Assembly: GCF_910596095.1 (NCBI RefSeq)
Contig: NC_056550.1
Location: 22,130,001 to 22,194,000 of the forward strand
DNA: 64,000 nucleotides
DNA from: Thunnus maccoyii
Lineage: Eukaryota > Chordata > Actinopteri > Scombriformes > Scombridae
Direction: 5' to 3'
Positions 48,769 to 64,000 of the stretch are shown here, piece after piece. The notes under the pieces are model-generated. The model worked only from the letters and a program-made list of their open reading frames with translations, searched no databases and was not told the origin of the DNA. The translations under genes and the position numbers were made by a program. Within the stretch, counting starts at the first letter, position 1, and each line of letters starts with the position of its first letter.

Positions 48769-51192
48769 ATGGCCAAGTTGTTTGAGTCTATTGGAAAGTT
48801 GGGGCTGGCCCTAGCCGTCGGTGGAGGTGTTGTGAACTCTGCCCTTTTCAATGGTGAGTGCTGCTCATGTTAAATAAGTAAATTTGGGTCGTTTTCACCC
48901 TGGGCTTTATTCCCTAGTTTTTACCTTACTGATGATTGATTGCTTTTCATGTATTATTACTAATATGATCTGATCACTGCAACACTGAGCCAAGAAGTGT
49001 GAGCAATTACAAAGTACTAAAAGGCATACTAATGTATATATTGTTAATTATTTAATTACAGCTGTATTAAGCTTAGGGCATTCAGTAATCTGTGACCTCA
49101 GCACTCCATATGTTACTCTGTGGTTTCTGTCACATAGCGTTCCTCACACAAACCTTAGGGGAAAAGTCATGTTTCATGTGTTCTCCGGCAGATGGTTGTA
49201 TTATAAATGTTTACATGATCTTACTGATTGATAAAATGCCTGCCTTACGCAAAATCAACATTTCAATCCAACATTTCAACAGACTGTGCAGCTTCTCTCC
49301 TCTCTTCTTCCCTGCTGTGCTAGCAAAGGCAGGCCGGACCAGTGGCCGGCACAGTCTGTAGAAATATTGGTATTAAAAGTTTGATTTGCCCTGGGCAGGA
49401 ATTATATAATTCTGGATAGTCTGTAGACAACTGTGAGGTCACAAAATAATTCAGAATATACAACCCACTGCTCCCCCCCCCCCCCCCCCTATATGGTTTG
49501 TGTAGGGAATAGTATGTGACTGCATCACAGAGTAATGTACAGTTACTCATTTTCATGCAGTTTTATCTTGAAATTTGCAAAAAATATGGTGATGATACAT
49601 TTTTCAAGACTGATAGCACCATGTACCTCCTAAGCATGAAAATGCATTTCATTAGAATCGATGAGCAGTGTTCGTCCAAAACTAGCATGTAGGTACACAC
49701 TGCCCAGGTGAAACAGATTTTCAATAAATTGATTGATAGTTGTTGAACTTTAAACAATTTAAAAAAAACCAATACAACCTGTATTCTGTATACACAAACC
49801 TATTGGTTGCGAGCCTAACTGTTCTTCTTGCCACAGTTGATGCAGGGCACCGGGCGGTGATATTTGACAGGTTCCGAGGAGTGCAAGATGCTGTTGTTGG
49901 AGAGGGAACCCACTTCCTCATTCCCTGGGTTCAGAAACCTATTATCTTTGATTGCCGCTCCCGTCCACGCAATGTGCCTGTCATCACAGGCAGCAAAGGT
50001 ACCTTATCACCTTAACTACTGTTATCTGCTTTGACTTACACATGCTCTGTGTAACTCAAAACTCAGAAGGCTGTATATGTTCAAGGATGCGACCAGCCTC
50101 CTTGAAATGCCATCTTTCTTTTATTAGAAGATAAATATCGAATCTGACAACCAAATATAACAATACACAGGAGGGTTTAGACTATGTTTGCTAATATGTG
50201 CAGTATTAGTAACTTTTAAACCATTCACCCCACAGATTTGCAGAATGTAAACATCACATTACGTATCCTCTTTCGGCCGGTGACCAACCAGCTCCCACGA
50301 ATCTTCACCAGTATTGGGGAGGACTATGATGAAAGGGTGCTACCATCCATCACCACAGAGGTCTTGAAAGCTGTGGTGGTGAGTATCAGTCAGAGAGAGG
50401 AATTACTAATGAACAGGTCATGTTTTGTTAAATATGATTGCAAAATTCTTTTGCATAAACTATTTAGTGTGTGTGTGTGTGTGTGTGTGTCTCTCTCTCT
50501 CTCACAGGCTCGGTTTGATGCTGGTGAGCTCATCACCCAGAGAGAGCTTGTGTCTCGGCAGGTCAGTGAGGACCTCACAGAAAGAGCCTCCACCTTTGGC
50601 CTCATCCTGGATGACGTTTCCCTGGTATGAACCTGCATGCGAAACTCTTTGCATCAATTATTATTTGTTATATACATTATGATGTTTTTTTTGGTTTGAT
50701 TTTGACTGTGGGAAATAATTGTATTGTGTTCTTTCAGACACACTTGACCTTTGGCAAGGAATTTACAGAGGCTGTTGAGATGAAGCAGGTGGCTCAGCAG
50801 GAGGCCGAGAGGGCCCGATTCGTTGTAGAAAAGGTAATATTTTTAACACAGAAGTCATCCCTGTACTACTTTTGCATTTGAAAACTTTGTATGCAGTTTC
50901 TATGGGTAAAAGTTGGAAGGCTGGAACAAAGAAATTGTGAATTAAAGCAGCTAATAAAACGTTCCTTTCATCCTTTCAGGCAGAGCAACAGAAGCAGGCT
51001 GCCATCATCTCTGCAGAGGGAGATTCCCAGGCTGCCTTGCTAATCGCCAACTCTCTCATGGAAGCTGGTGATGGTCTGGTAGAGTTACGTAAGCTGGAGG
51101 CAGCTGAGGAAATCGCTTTCCAGCTCTCCCGCTCCCGCAACGTAACTTACCTGCCCTCAGGACAGGGCACATTGCTCCAGTTGCCCCAGTGA
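48769..51192 (+). CDS. phb: Prohibitin 1, complete, six coding exons
   Basis: Coding exons are 48769-48853, 49837-49998, 50236-50378, 50508-50624, 50738-50833 and 50980-51192, all GT-AG with closed phases, giving 271 aa (human PHB1 272). Translation matches prohibitin along its length: [20 protein letters not shown] at the start, [56 protein letters not shown] and [12 protein letters not shown] near the end. Residues 2-25 are the hydrophobic N-terminal membrane segment, about 26-187 the SPFH/PHB domain, and about 177-211 the coiled coil used to pair with PHB2. PHB1-PHB2 rings in the mitochondrial inner membrane hold cristae and stabilise respiratory-chain proteins. The acceptor of the first coding exon (TTGCCAG at 48750-48756) lies 12 bases before the ATG. 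Nothing unusual is seen in the protein. Confidence 0.98.
48854..49836 (+). other. phb intron after the first coding exon
   Basis: 1 kb phase-1 intron. It contains a C-run of about 18 bases at 49472-49489. Nothing else is recognised. Confidence 0.85.
50468..50503. repeat. (GT)n(CT)n composite microsatellite forming the splice acceptor tract of phb exon 50508-50624
   Basis: GT units run from about 50468 to 50490 and CT units from 50491 to 50502, followed directly by CACAG and the exon at 50508. The CT half therefore serves as the polypyrimidine tract. Confidence 0.9.
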
Positions 51193-52005
51193 TAGCATCT
51201 CACGTCCACCCCACTCTCACTGTCACCGCCAGCCATTACATGGGCCACGGAAGGGGTGTTTTGAAAGATTCAATATAGAAACTCTCCCAGCCTCACACAT
51301 TCCTCCCACTCTTTCTCTAACCAAATCCGGACTGGTCTCTGCTGATAGCAGCATTATGGGAGACAGAGTGAGAGGTCTGCAGTGGATACAACTATGAAGT
51401 CTACCCATGTGTAAGGAAGTGGAGGGGTTAATGGCTCCATTTATGGTATATCTATAGTACTTTTGTTTTGGAAAGAATTGACAATGCAGTAAATTCTCTT
51501 AAGATTAACCTTTACCACATTGTCTCAGATTCAGAGCACTACATGTGTGGAAAGCAACAGAATCATATTTACATCAAGAAAAACTGTGATTCCTTTAAAA
51601 GATAAGATTATAAATTGAGAATGATGTCATTGCTCTGCTATTGTTGTGCCGGACAGTTTCATTAAAATGTTATTCAAATGTGTAATGAAAAGCTGTCCTT
51701 TGGATTCACTCTTGAAGACATGACTGACTACAGAAGGCTGATTCATTTGATTTAAATTCTCTTTGCGTGCTCAGACTTGCTAGAGAGTTTATCTTGCTGG
51801 AATATATCTGCTTTGTAGCAAATGATACCTTCATGAATATTATTGCCGCCACCAATCAATTGGAATTCAATGTGCCTGTCGGATAGTAGAGGATGATCAT
51901 CATTCTTTACAGTTGTCGCTGTGTGTTTAGTTTGTGTGGAGAACATGTAAGCCCCATTTCAGAAATGGATCAACTCAATAATAAAATTGTCTTTCTACCT
52001 CCCAG
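51193..52005 (+). other. phb: phb 3' UTR
   Basis: Follows TGA at 51190-51192. AATAAA at 51980-51985 gives a 3' UTR of about 0.8 kb, similar to the human transcript. No open frame of interest. Confidence 0.7.
51980..51985 (+). terminator. phb polyadenylation signal
   Basis: Canonical AATAAA about 790 bp after the phb stop codon, followed by a TTGTCTTT-type U-rich stretch. Confidence 0.7.
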
Positions 52006-52729
52006 TGGTCACGCTTGTTGTTCAAAGCCTCAGAGGTGATTTTTACCGCATTTTCTGTCGAGTGTAATCATAATTGTAACCACAGGAGGGTGCTTTATAA
52101 TTATGTCTTTTTGATCAAGTAAGCATATCAGTTACACAGTTCAGTGTTGGTTCATGAATTGCTCCATCATGATATTTCAAAAATGGGTAAAAAAAAGAAT
52201 TTTAATCTGTAATTGGTGGTTTTGATTACTGAAGTTAAAGTAAAAAAATGCAGTGAAACTTTAAGGAAGAAGAATGAACCTTTATGCAACCAAAGATGTG
52301 TTTATGTGAAATGTAAAAGAAATCTCATATACAGCATATGTAGCCATTTAGACTTCTCAATATCATTTTTCCAGATTTCACACTTCCTTATTTATCAGTT
52401 TTTGAGGAAATAGCAAATTCTTGTTCAAAGGTCATAGTTAAAGGAAACCTCAATTTTAGAAGAAGGCATGGTTTAGATTATCACCACATTCCAGATTTCA
52501 GATGTTTTATATCCATCATCTATTTATCCATTTTGTAACCCTGCATATATGCGTTGTCGAGGATGTCTTCTTTCTATTGAAAAAAATTTTTTTTTAAATG
52601 CAATTTGGTCGATTTCCTGAGAGCACATAAAACAATGGACAATACTAAAAATAATTCAATGGGATACCTGATGAGTAACCAGATGGGAAAAAAAGAAAAA
52701 CACTAGAACCTTCAGATCATCAGGGACCG

Positions 52730-53520
52730 GTCTATAAGTAGTACATCAGATAAACACTAAGAATGGGGAAGCAGCTTTTAGTTACCGAGCGGTCGGTTAC
52801 TGAAATCAGCTTCCTGAAAATACGAGATAGGCCCCATCTGTAGATTAATTTATAACCAGACTAAAAACTCACCTGTTCTCCAAAGCCTTTGACTGTCTGC
52901 CAGCTGTGACCTCAGCACAGTCACTTTAAGTGCTTTTATTACTAAACGTGTTTTATAAGTTTTCATTATCATGCCTTTATGCGTTTAGAATTGTGTTTTA
53001 ATTTATATCCTGCTTTTACATATGTCCACATAGTTTTAATATTTAGTTTTACATGTTTTAATTTATTAATTAGATTATTTTAATGTTATTTTATTATCTT
53101 AACATTGGTGTTTTTATTTAATAACTTTCATCGTTCTGCTACAAATTTCTGGCCTTTTCAGAACCAGAATCAGAATAATTTTTATTGGCCAAGTATGTTT
53201 AAAAATGCAAGGAATTTGACTCTGGTTTAGTGGCTCTCGGTGTACTTACACATAACAACAACAGAACAATCTTCAGAAATATACAAAAACAGTGTCTATA
53301 TAGAGGTGAAACCGTTTCTGTAACCTGTAAACAGGATATAAATAGTGCAAGGAAGTGAAGAGTGCAAAGAGTGATGAGATAAATATTAAATGGTAAAACA
53401 ATTACGTTACTTTATATACATAGGCCTATAGTAGATGGATATGTATGTGTTATGTGGTTTTCTGTAAATCACTGGTATGATATGTGCTGTATAAATAAAG
53501 TTGCCTTTCCTTTCCTTGCC
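52730..53520 (+). mobile_element. 3' end of an L2-like LINE, interrupted by another repeat
   Basis: Around 52763-52880 the translation resembles the LINE C-terminal block GEAAFS...WN.LPE.IR in shifted frames. An A/T-rich 3' tail follows, ending GATATGTGCTGTATAAATAA AGTTGCC at 53476-53502, a typical fish LINE 3' end. A different repeat at about 53155-53440 splits the tail. The element is a 5'-truncated relic. Confidence 0.55.
53155..53440. repeat. Interspersed repeat inserted in the LINE tail
   Basis: Starts AACCAGAATCAGAATAATTT and continues TATTGGCCAAGTATGT and CAAGGAATTTGACTCTGGTT, the hallmark of a very common fish repeat that reads CAGAATCAGCTTTATTGGCC. It ends within GATAAATATTAAATGG. 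The class is not certain from sequence alone. Confidence 0.6.
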
Positions 53521-53639
53521 TTTAAAGACAAGAGTAGGTGGTAAAAATAAGATAAATTCATTAATTTTAGGATTCTCCTTTGAGAGAGGAGTCCTCTGGG
53601 TCTTTTTTTATTATTATTATTTTATCAATCAAGGATTTC

Positions 53640-54033
53640 AGTTGTGCGTGTGCGCGCGCCGTGGCGTGTCTGGTTTGGAGAGGAGACCCAGACACGCCGC
53701 CGCGCGCCTGCCCAGACAGCGGCCTGAATGCCTGGGATGAGCGCGGGACGTTAGTGTGCGCGCAGGAGCTTGGCCGGGCCACGTAGCGGGGCTGAGGACG
53801 CCGGTGCGCAGGTATCTCCGCAGCCCATAACGCACATCAATAAATAATCTCGCACATTTTGCACAAATGGAGCATTAGCGTTGCCCTCTTTTAAATGCAC
53901 ACACGCGTATGTAAGAAGAAGAAGGACGAACGAGGAGGCGAAGTGCGCGTGCGACCCTGAATCTGTGCAACTCTGATTGCACAAACGCAAGAAGAAGAAG
54001 AAGAGGAGGAGGAGGAGGTCGCTCTCGACGGAG
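53640..54033 (+). promoter_or_regulatory. znf652: znf652 promoter / noncoding first exon (CpG-rich)
   Basis: CG-dense sequence (for example GTGCGCGCGCCGTGG at about 53650 and GCCGCCGCGCGCC at about 53695) is followed by a (GAA)/(GGA)-rich stretch at about 53991-54017 and a good donor, GGAG|GTAAGC, at 54033/54034. This suits the first exon of znf652, nearly 5 kb before the coding start. The assignment rests on position and strand. Confidence 0.5.
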
Positions 54034-57000
54034 GTAAGCCAGCAAACCGACAACAAAATGTTGCTATGTAACTTAATTTTATGCACTTACATGTATGACA
54101 AGCGTGACAGCTGCCGGGGAAAGCACATACGGGTCGCCGGTAGCCGGTGGCCGAAGCTACGGTGAGAATTGTCCGTGTGGCTCCGCTAGCACTGACTTTG
54201 TGACAGTGTCGAGTTGAGTGGGTTTGTCAGTACAGCAGTCTGGGTTTTGTTAGGAAAGCGGTGCTTTTCATTGTGCACGACAAGATAGATACACCGATAA
54301 GAAAGCGTGACATCGGCTTTTCATCTAGCTTCATGTGGGTCCGATAACTGCCGCACTTTCTCATAGAAGCGCAGTGTCGACATTTAAGTGTTAACGTTAA
54401 TGCTAAATATCTGACGTTAATGTTAGCTGTAAGCTAACTAGCCCCAATCTGGGCGGGTTGGGGTTAAAAAAAAGTGAAAGTCCTGCATCTGTTGTAAGCT
54501 AATACATGTCAGCAAAGACTAGGGTTAAGATGGTATGGCTTGTGCAAGGTGATATGACTGTTCTTCAGGTTGAGTAACCTTAACTGTACAAAAATATCTA
54601 CTGGCTGCACCTTGAGCTAATGTAGCCAAGTTAGCTTGTCATGTGTGTGCAGGTTAGTACCTATGGAGTATTGCTAGCAAGCTAAGTAGCCCGAAGTTGG
54701 CCAGGCCTGCAGTATTAGAGCTGTTCGGTGTGCAATGTTGCCTTTTTGTTTTAACTCTTTATTTGCTTTATAAACATTACAGCCATAACTACAAGGTCTT
54801 GTAGCCGAAATGATTGCCCTCTGCTAGATGTAGCCCTGTGGGACCAGAAAGTAGCTGCTGCATCATATCTCGCCATACTTCCCAAAATTATGTATAGTGG
54901 TGGTTTCGCACCTTGTATCCTCGTATGTCAGAAATAGAAAGCTTATTGGGCCCCAGTTCTTCCTAGTCATAGATTTCATTACATACTTGGCATCACTTGG
55001 CAAAGTGCTGAAGCTGGTAACTTTGGGATTTGTTTGTGTTTCAATCATGTTTTATCTAAATGTATCTACAGACGAAATCTGATTTTTAAACTAAAGAGCC
55101 CGTTTTATTTCCTCTTCTTTGGAATAGAGATATCCCGGTAGTGAAGTGTGGGCTCTGTCATCTGTCAGTCTTGGCTGTCAGTGTTTCTCAGTGTGAAGTG
55201 ATGACAATTACAGATGCTTGGTATTGGGGAGTTGTGTGACATAATACGTTTCTGTGATACCTCAGATGACTTATCCCAGACCAAAAACACTAGGCGCTGC
55301 TCTATGACCTGATTTTTGGACATGAGGGCCAAATACCTACAGAGGCACGGAGAACCCCTGCAGTGCACCACACAGTGAGCTGGTTAAGGTCTTATGAGTT
55401 TGGACAGAGTGAGGAATGTGAACCCTCACACGGTCCTCTACAAGCTGCAAAAAGGAAAGCTCATTAAAGTCTAGACTTGAGAGGGAGCATGGATTTGAGG
55501 AGCACTGCTGCATAATAAGAAGTAAACGTGACGCATTTTGACTGCTTCAGAGGTCTCATCTGCTTTACTGTCACAGTTCAGCCAAGCACTTGTGAACACT
55601 TGCACTATTTAATGCTGTTGGTTTTAAGTTGTTGTGTAGTGCCTACGCAGTAAAGCTCCCATCCTGTGTCATTCAAATCTTAAGCCACAGTAGCATCTAT
55701 CCGGTGTTTACTGGCTTTGTGGTTTACCCTATATGAAATGAGTTTTTGGTTTCACTTCATGTCTCTGAAGCTTGATTGAGGAAGGATATAAATTGGTTAT
55801 TGTTGAATAGACTTTGATTTCTTGGCAAGTTTTGCTCACCATTAGTAATGCTTTGGATTACTGAAATGGGCTGTCAGAGAGACATTCATTGATGCACTTT
55901 TTTTTTTCTTTTTTGTCAGGGTGCAAAGTTCATATTTGAAAGCCGTCCAAACTGAAAAAAGGCAGTCACAAATGATCATCATTCCAATAAGTTTGACCTC
56001 CCGATCTGAGAAGGTGATTGTGTAGACTAATTACCCATGATATTGAGAAGTCTTTGCTCTACTTGATTCCCACATCAAAGGGCTACATTATTTCACTCTG
56101 AGTGAAACTCTGAAATGACTCATCATTGATAATGATAAGCAAGTGGAGGGATTTTACTCAATATGAGTTACATAACTACACTGTATTTGTTTATTCGCAC
56201 ATGTGCCGGGTTTTTTTAACAGTTTTTGGCAGTGACTTTAGCACCTTCTGATATATTCTTTCAAGCTCACAAACATTTATTTTAAGGCATGTCCTTAAAA
56301 GAAAATGAAAACCGATGATTGCATGTTAAGTCAGGTTCAGGCAGTGGTTTCTCATGCAATTTATATTCCTCTGTCATCCAGACGCAGGATAATCTATTAG
56401 GCTTTGTGTCTAAGACAGCCATGTGAGTTGAGTTGCTCCGTTCAGTGCTCAGCTCGCCCTCCCCGTGTGGTCTTAATGCTCTCAGAGCTGCTGTCCAATT
56501 CTCAGAAAGGATCAGAGTCAGCATGCACAGGAAGACAGGTGCGTCAATGTGTGGATCGTCAAATTCTACATAAATTACTTTCAAATATGCTTGCAAAACG
56601 GAAAGAGCATAGAGAAATGAATGTCTGGCTTTTATAAATGTATGTAAGACGTATTTTGTTGCATTTAATTCAACTCACATGTGCCTTGATTCTGGCATGC
56701 TTTTTTTTTTTTTTTTTTTGTAATCTAGCAAGATGAAGTGACAGGAGGAGCAAGAAGATTAGTTTATGGGTTACTTAGAGAGGTTCTAGCAATTAATAGA
56801 GAATCTATCTGGCGAAAACTCAAGTTCAGATTTAGCTTTTAGATACACAACTTATTCAAATACATGGAGCATTAAAAAAAAAGAAGATGAGTGACGAACA
56901 AAGTCAAATATGATAGCGAGTAAAATCAATCTAATTCTCCTAAGGAAGCTCTTTTCTTAGCTTTAAAAAGTGTATCTGTCGTTTGGAAATGTTCCGCGTC

Positions 57001-58906
57001 TGTTCTGTTTAAACTAATAGTAATAAGACCCGCACTAATGGTAAAACATGAATGAAACAATACTTTGTAGGTGACATAAAAGGGGGGAAATATTTACTTT
57101 GTTGTGGCTGAGCCTAAGAGAAATAATTATCATTAATAACTGTGATTGCTTTCGTCAAAATAGAGTTATCATGTTTGCCATAATTGCGTAGCTCTGTACT
57201 CAACATGTCTCGTTATCCCCTCCTTTACACCCTCTCTTGTTGTTTTTTCTTGCTCTCTAACGAACCTTTCATGTTAATCATGACTGTAGATTAAAAATTA
57301 GAACAAACAAAGTGGTTGCCGTTGTTGGGGTGGGTGGTGTTTGAATATGAAAGTCTCTCTTGGCCTCTTTATGTTTTCTTTGTAGACTGCGGGGCGTTGT
57401 TTGATAAAAGAAATGAAGCATAAGATGTTTGTGAAGACACAGAGGCGAGGATGTTTGCTGTCTCCAAGAAAGGAAATGTGTTTTTTGTTTCTTTCTCAGG
57501 GAGGTTTTCTAGTGAACAACCCGCCCTGCTGCATACTCATTATGGCAAGGAGGGCGTAAGGTTGTCCGAGGTCAACCAACTGTCAGTACCATATGCAAAG
57601 GTCAGGAACAAACAACCGCCACAAAAACAAGGAGCCCATGAGAAAATAGATTTCTCTGTTTTAATACTGTCTTTTACATCTTGATATTACTGTAGGTGGC
57701 AAACTGCACAGTGCTTTGGCTTCAATGAAAAGTTGAAATACAGTTTCCTGTGGTTGCATTTGCAATACATGCTCCTGAGTTGTGGTTACACTATGGTGCA
57801 GTCAATGGGGAGGTGTGTGCAAGTTGGTATGTGTTGTTTAAAACTAAAGACAATCTTGTATTTAATCAGTGCTTTTCCATGAAAGGTAGTATGGGTTTGT
57901 GTTTCTAGAAAGTATCATTTTATGTTAATTATACTAAATGTTATACAGTTAAGATTAAAAAAAAGTACTGTGGTTTAAAAAAGTTTTTGAGTGGAGCAGT
58001 TTTTGAATATTGTTTAAATTCAAAATTTAAATTTAAGTTTTAAGATTGTAGAGGATGTACACTGACTTAAAGACTTCTCTGTGTGTTATGTCATAGCTTA
58101 AGTAAACAATGTCTGCGTTATATTTTATAGTTAGGTGTTCAAATTATAGTTTGGGAATATATATATAGAATATTTAGTATTTGAAATTGAATCCACATTC
58201 ATTTGTGAAAGCTGTGGTTTTAACTCCTACACGCAACACTGAAACGTTTGTGGGCAAATGTGGTGCACAGTGTTGAAAACTCGACAATATGGCTGTAGTT
58301 TCAGTTCACAGACTCTCTAGTGACACAGAGCGGAAGAGCACCTTTTATCTCATCTGTATTTCTTTCTCTCTCTCCGTATCTCACCTCATAGGTAATGCAC
58401 TGTAAATGGCTCTTCAAGCAAGACACAGAAGTTCTTACAGCAGTTCCACGTCAGACGTTCAGTTTGTCTTTACCTGCGCTGCAGTTTGAAGACGCTGGCA
58501 CCCTGCCGGGCCGCAGCCTTCAGAGAAACCGAATCTGAGAGCTTCCCACATCTCATAATAACTCGAGAGGAATTTAGTTTCAAATGTTCAGCATCAAAGA
58601 CACTGAGCCTTTGATTTTTGCCGTCTGATTTTTAAGTTTATGGAACAAAACCTGGAACAGATTGTATGTCTTTCCAACTTCATTTCCTACCTTGGACAGC
58701 ATGGATGCTCTCTTTGAATCAGGTTGACTATATTTCACCTCATCCCCTCCTTCCTGTCTCTTCAGTAGAAGGAGGGTGGGGGATTGGTGAGGCTCCCCTA
58801 CCCCTCCTTGTCGAGTGGGCGAGTCTACCTAGGCACCATAACAGTTGCTCATTTCTGTTGCCTTGAGCTCCCACCAACTCCATCCCTCCATTCCCTCTCC
58901 CTCTTC
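54034..58906 (+). other. znf652 5' intron(s) and remaining 5' UTR
   Basis: 4.9 kb between the presumed first exon and the coding start. A T-run lies at about 56701-56720. Candidate acceptors for the coding exon are CACCTCATAG at about 58382-58391 and CTCTTCAG at about 58758-58765; I cannot choose between them. No transposon protein or other exon is recognised. Confidence 0.6.
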
Positions 58907-63823
<4,917 letters not shown>

Positions 63824-64000
63824 TAATCGTGTGCGCGGCCCTGTTCAGACATGATATTTTGTATTCAGATAGATCAAGAGAGGAGCGAGATCTCTAGTCG
63901 AGACAGATTTGCAGCTCGCAACAGGCATCAGAATGTGACATAATTGCAGGGAGACTCACAACTCGAGATCAGATTTTGACTTTTTGATCATGTTGACTTA

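Noticed and set aside
58784..58906. In-frame upstream start for znf652
   Set aside because: The added residues have no match to the ZNF652 N-terminus; [10 protein letters not shown] aligns with it.

Overview
The window is vertebrate nuclear DNA from a ray-finned fish, most likely a percomorph-type teleost. The genes are split by GT-AG introns, the noncoding DNA is full of (CA)n microsatellites and fish-type transposon relics (Tc1/mariner, hAT-like and TTAA-type MITEs, L2-like LINE fragments), and every protein matches a vertebrate family. I read no bacterial genes, CRISPR arrays, rRNAs or tRNAs.

Layout, left to right. (1) 1-1.5 kb, minus strand: the first two coding exons of rnd2, an atypical Rho GTPase; the rest lies beyond the left edge. 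(2) 1.5-7.6 kb: divergent intergenic region with a 0.6 kb foldback MITE. (3) 7.8-35.1 kb, plus strand: complete six-exon vat1 (467 aa), with very long repeat-laden introns and a fish-style Lys/Glu-rich C-terminal tail. Intron 5 holds a three-layer nest of transposons. (4) 40.0-46.2 kb, minus strand: a complete five-coding-exon gene for a 1,118-aa DTX3L/deltex-related protein. It has an N-terminal NID/RRM-like domain, KH-like segments, a decayed RING and a deltex C-terminal (DTC) domain. It lies where mammals carry IFI35 next to VAT1, and an ISRE-like element sits just upstream of a predicted noncoding first exon. (5) 48.1-52.0 kb, plus strand: complete phb/phb1 (prohibitin, 271 aa) with a CCAAT box and an NRF1-like site. 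(6) 53.6-64.0 kb, plus strand: the 5' part of znf652, a C2H2 zinc-finger repressor, running off the right edge after finger 5.

The genes do not form a single pathway. The window joins two blocks that in human lie apart on 17q21: RND2-VAT1-(IFI35) and PHB1-ZNF652. The item most worth following up is the DTX3L-like gene. The best structural item is the nested set of TTAA-flanked elements at 31.4-33.2 kb, where the uninterrupted copies at 2.0 and 40.9 kb allow the order of insertion to be read.

Exon boundaries were read by eye from splice signals, reading-frame phase and remembered family homology; no alignment, transcript or database search was run.
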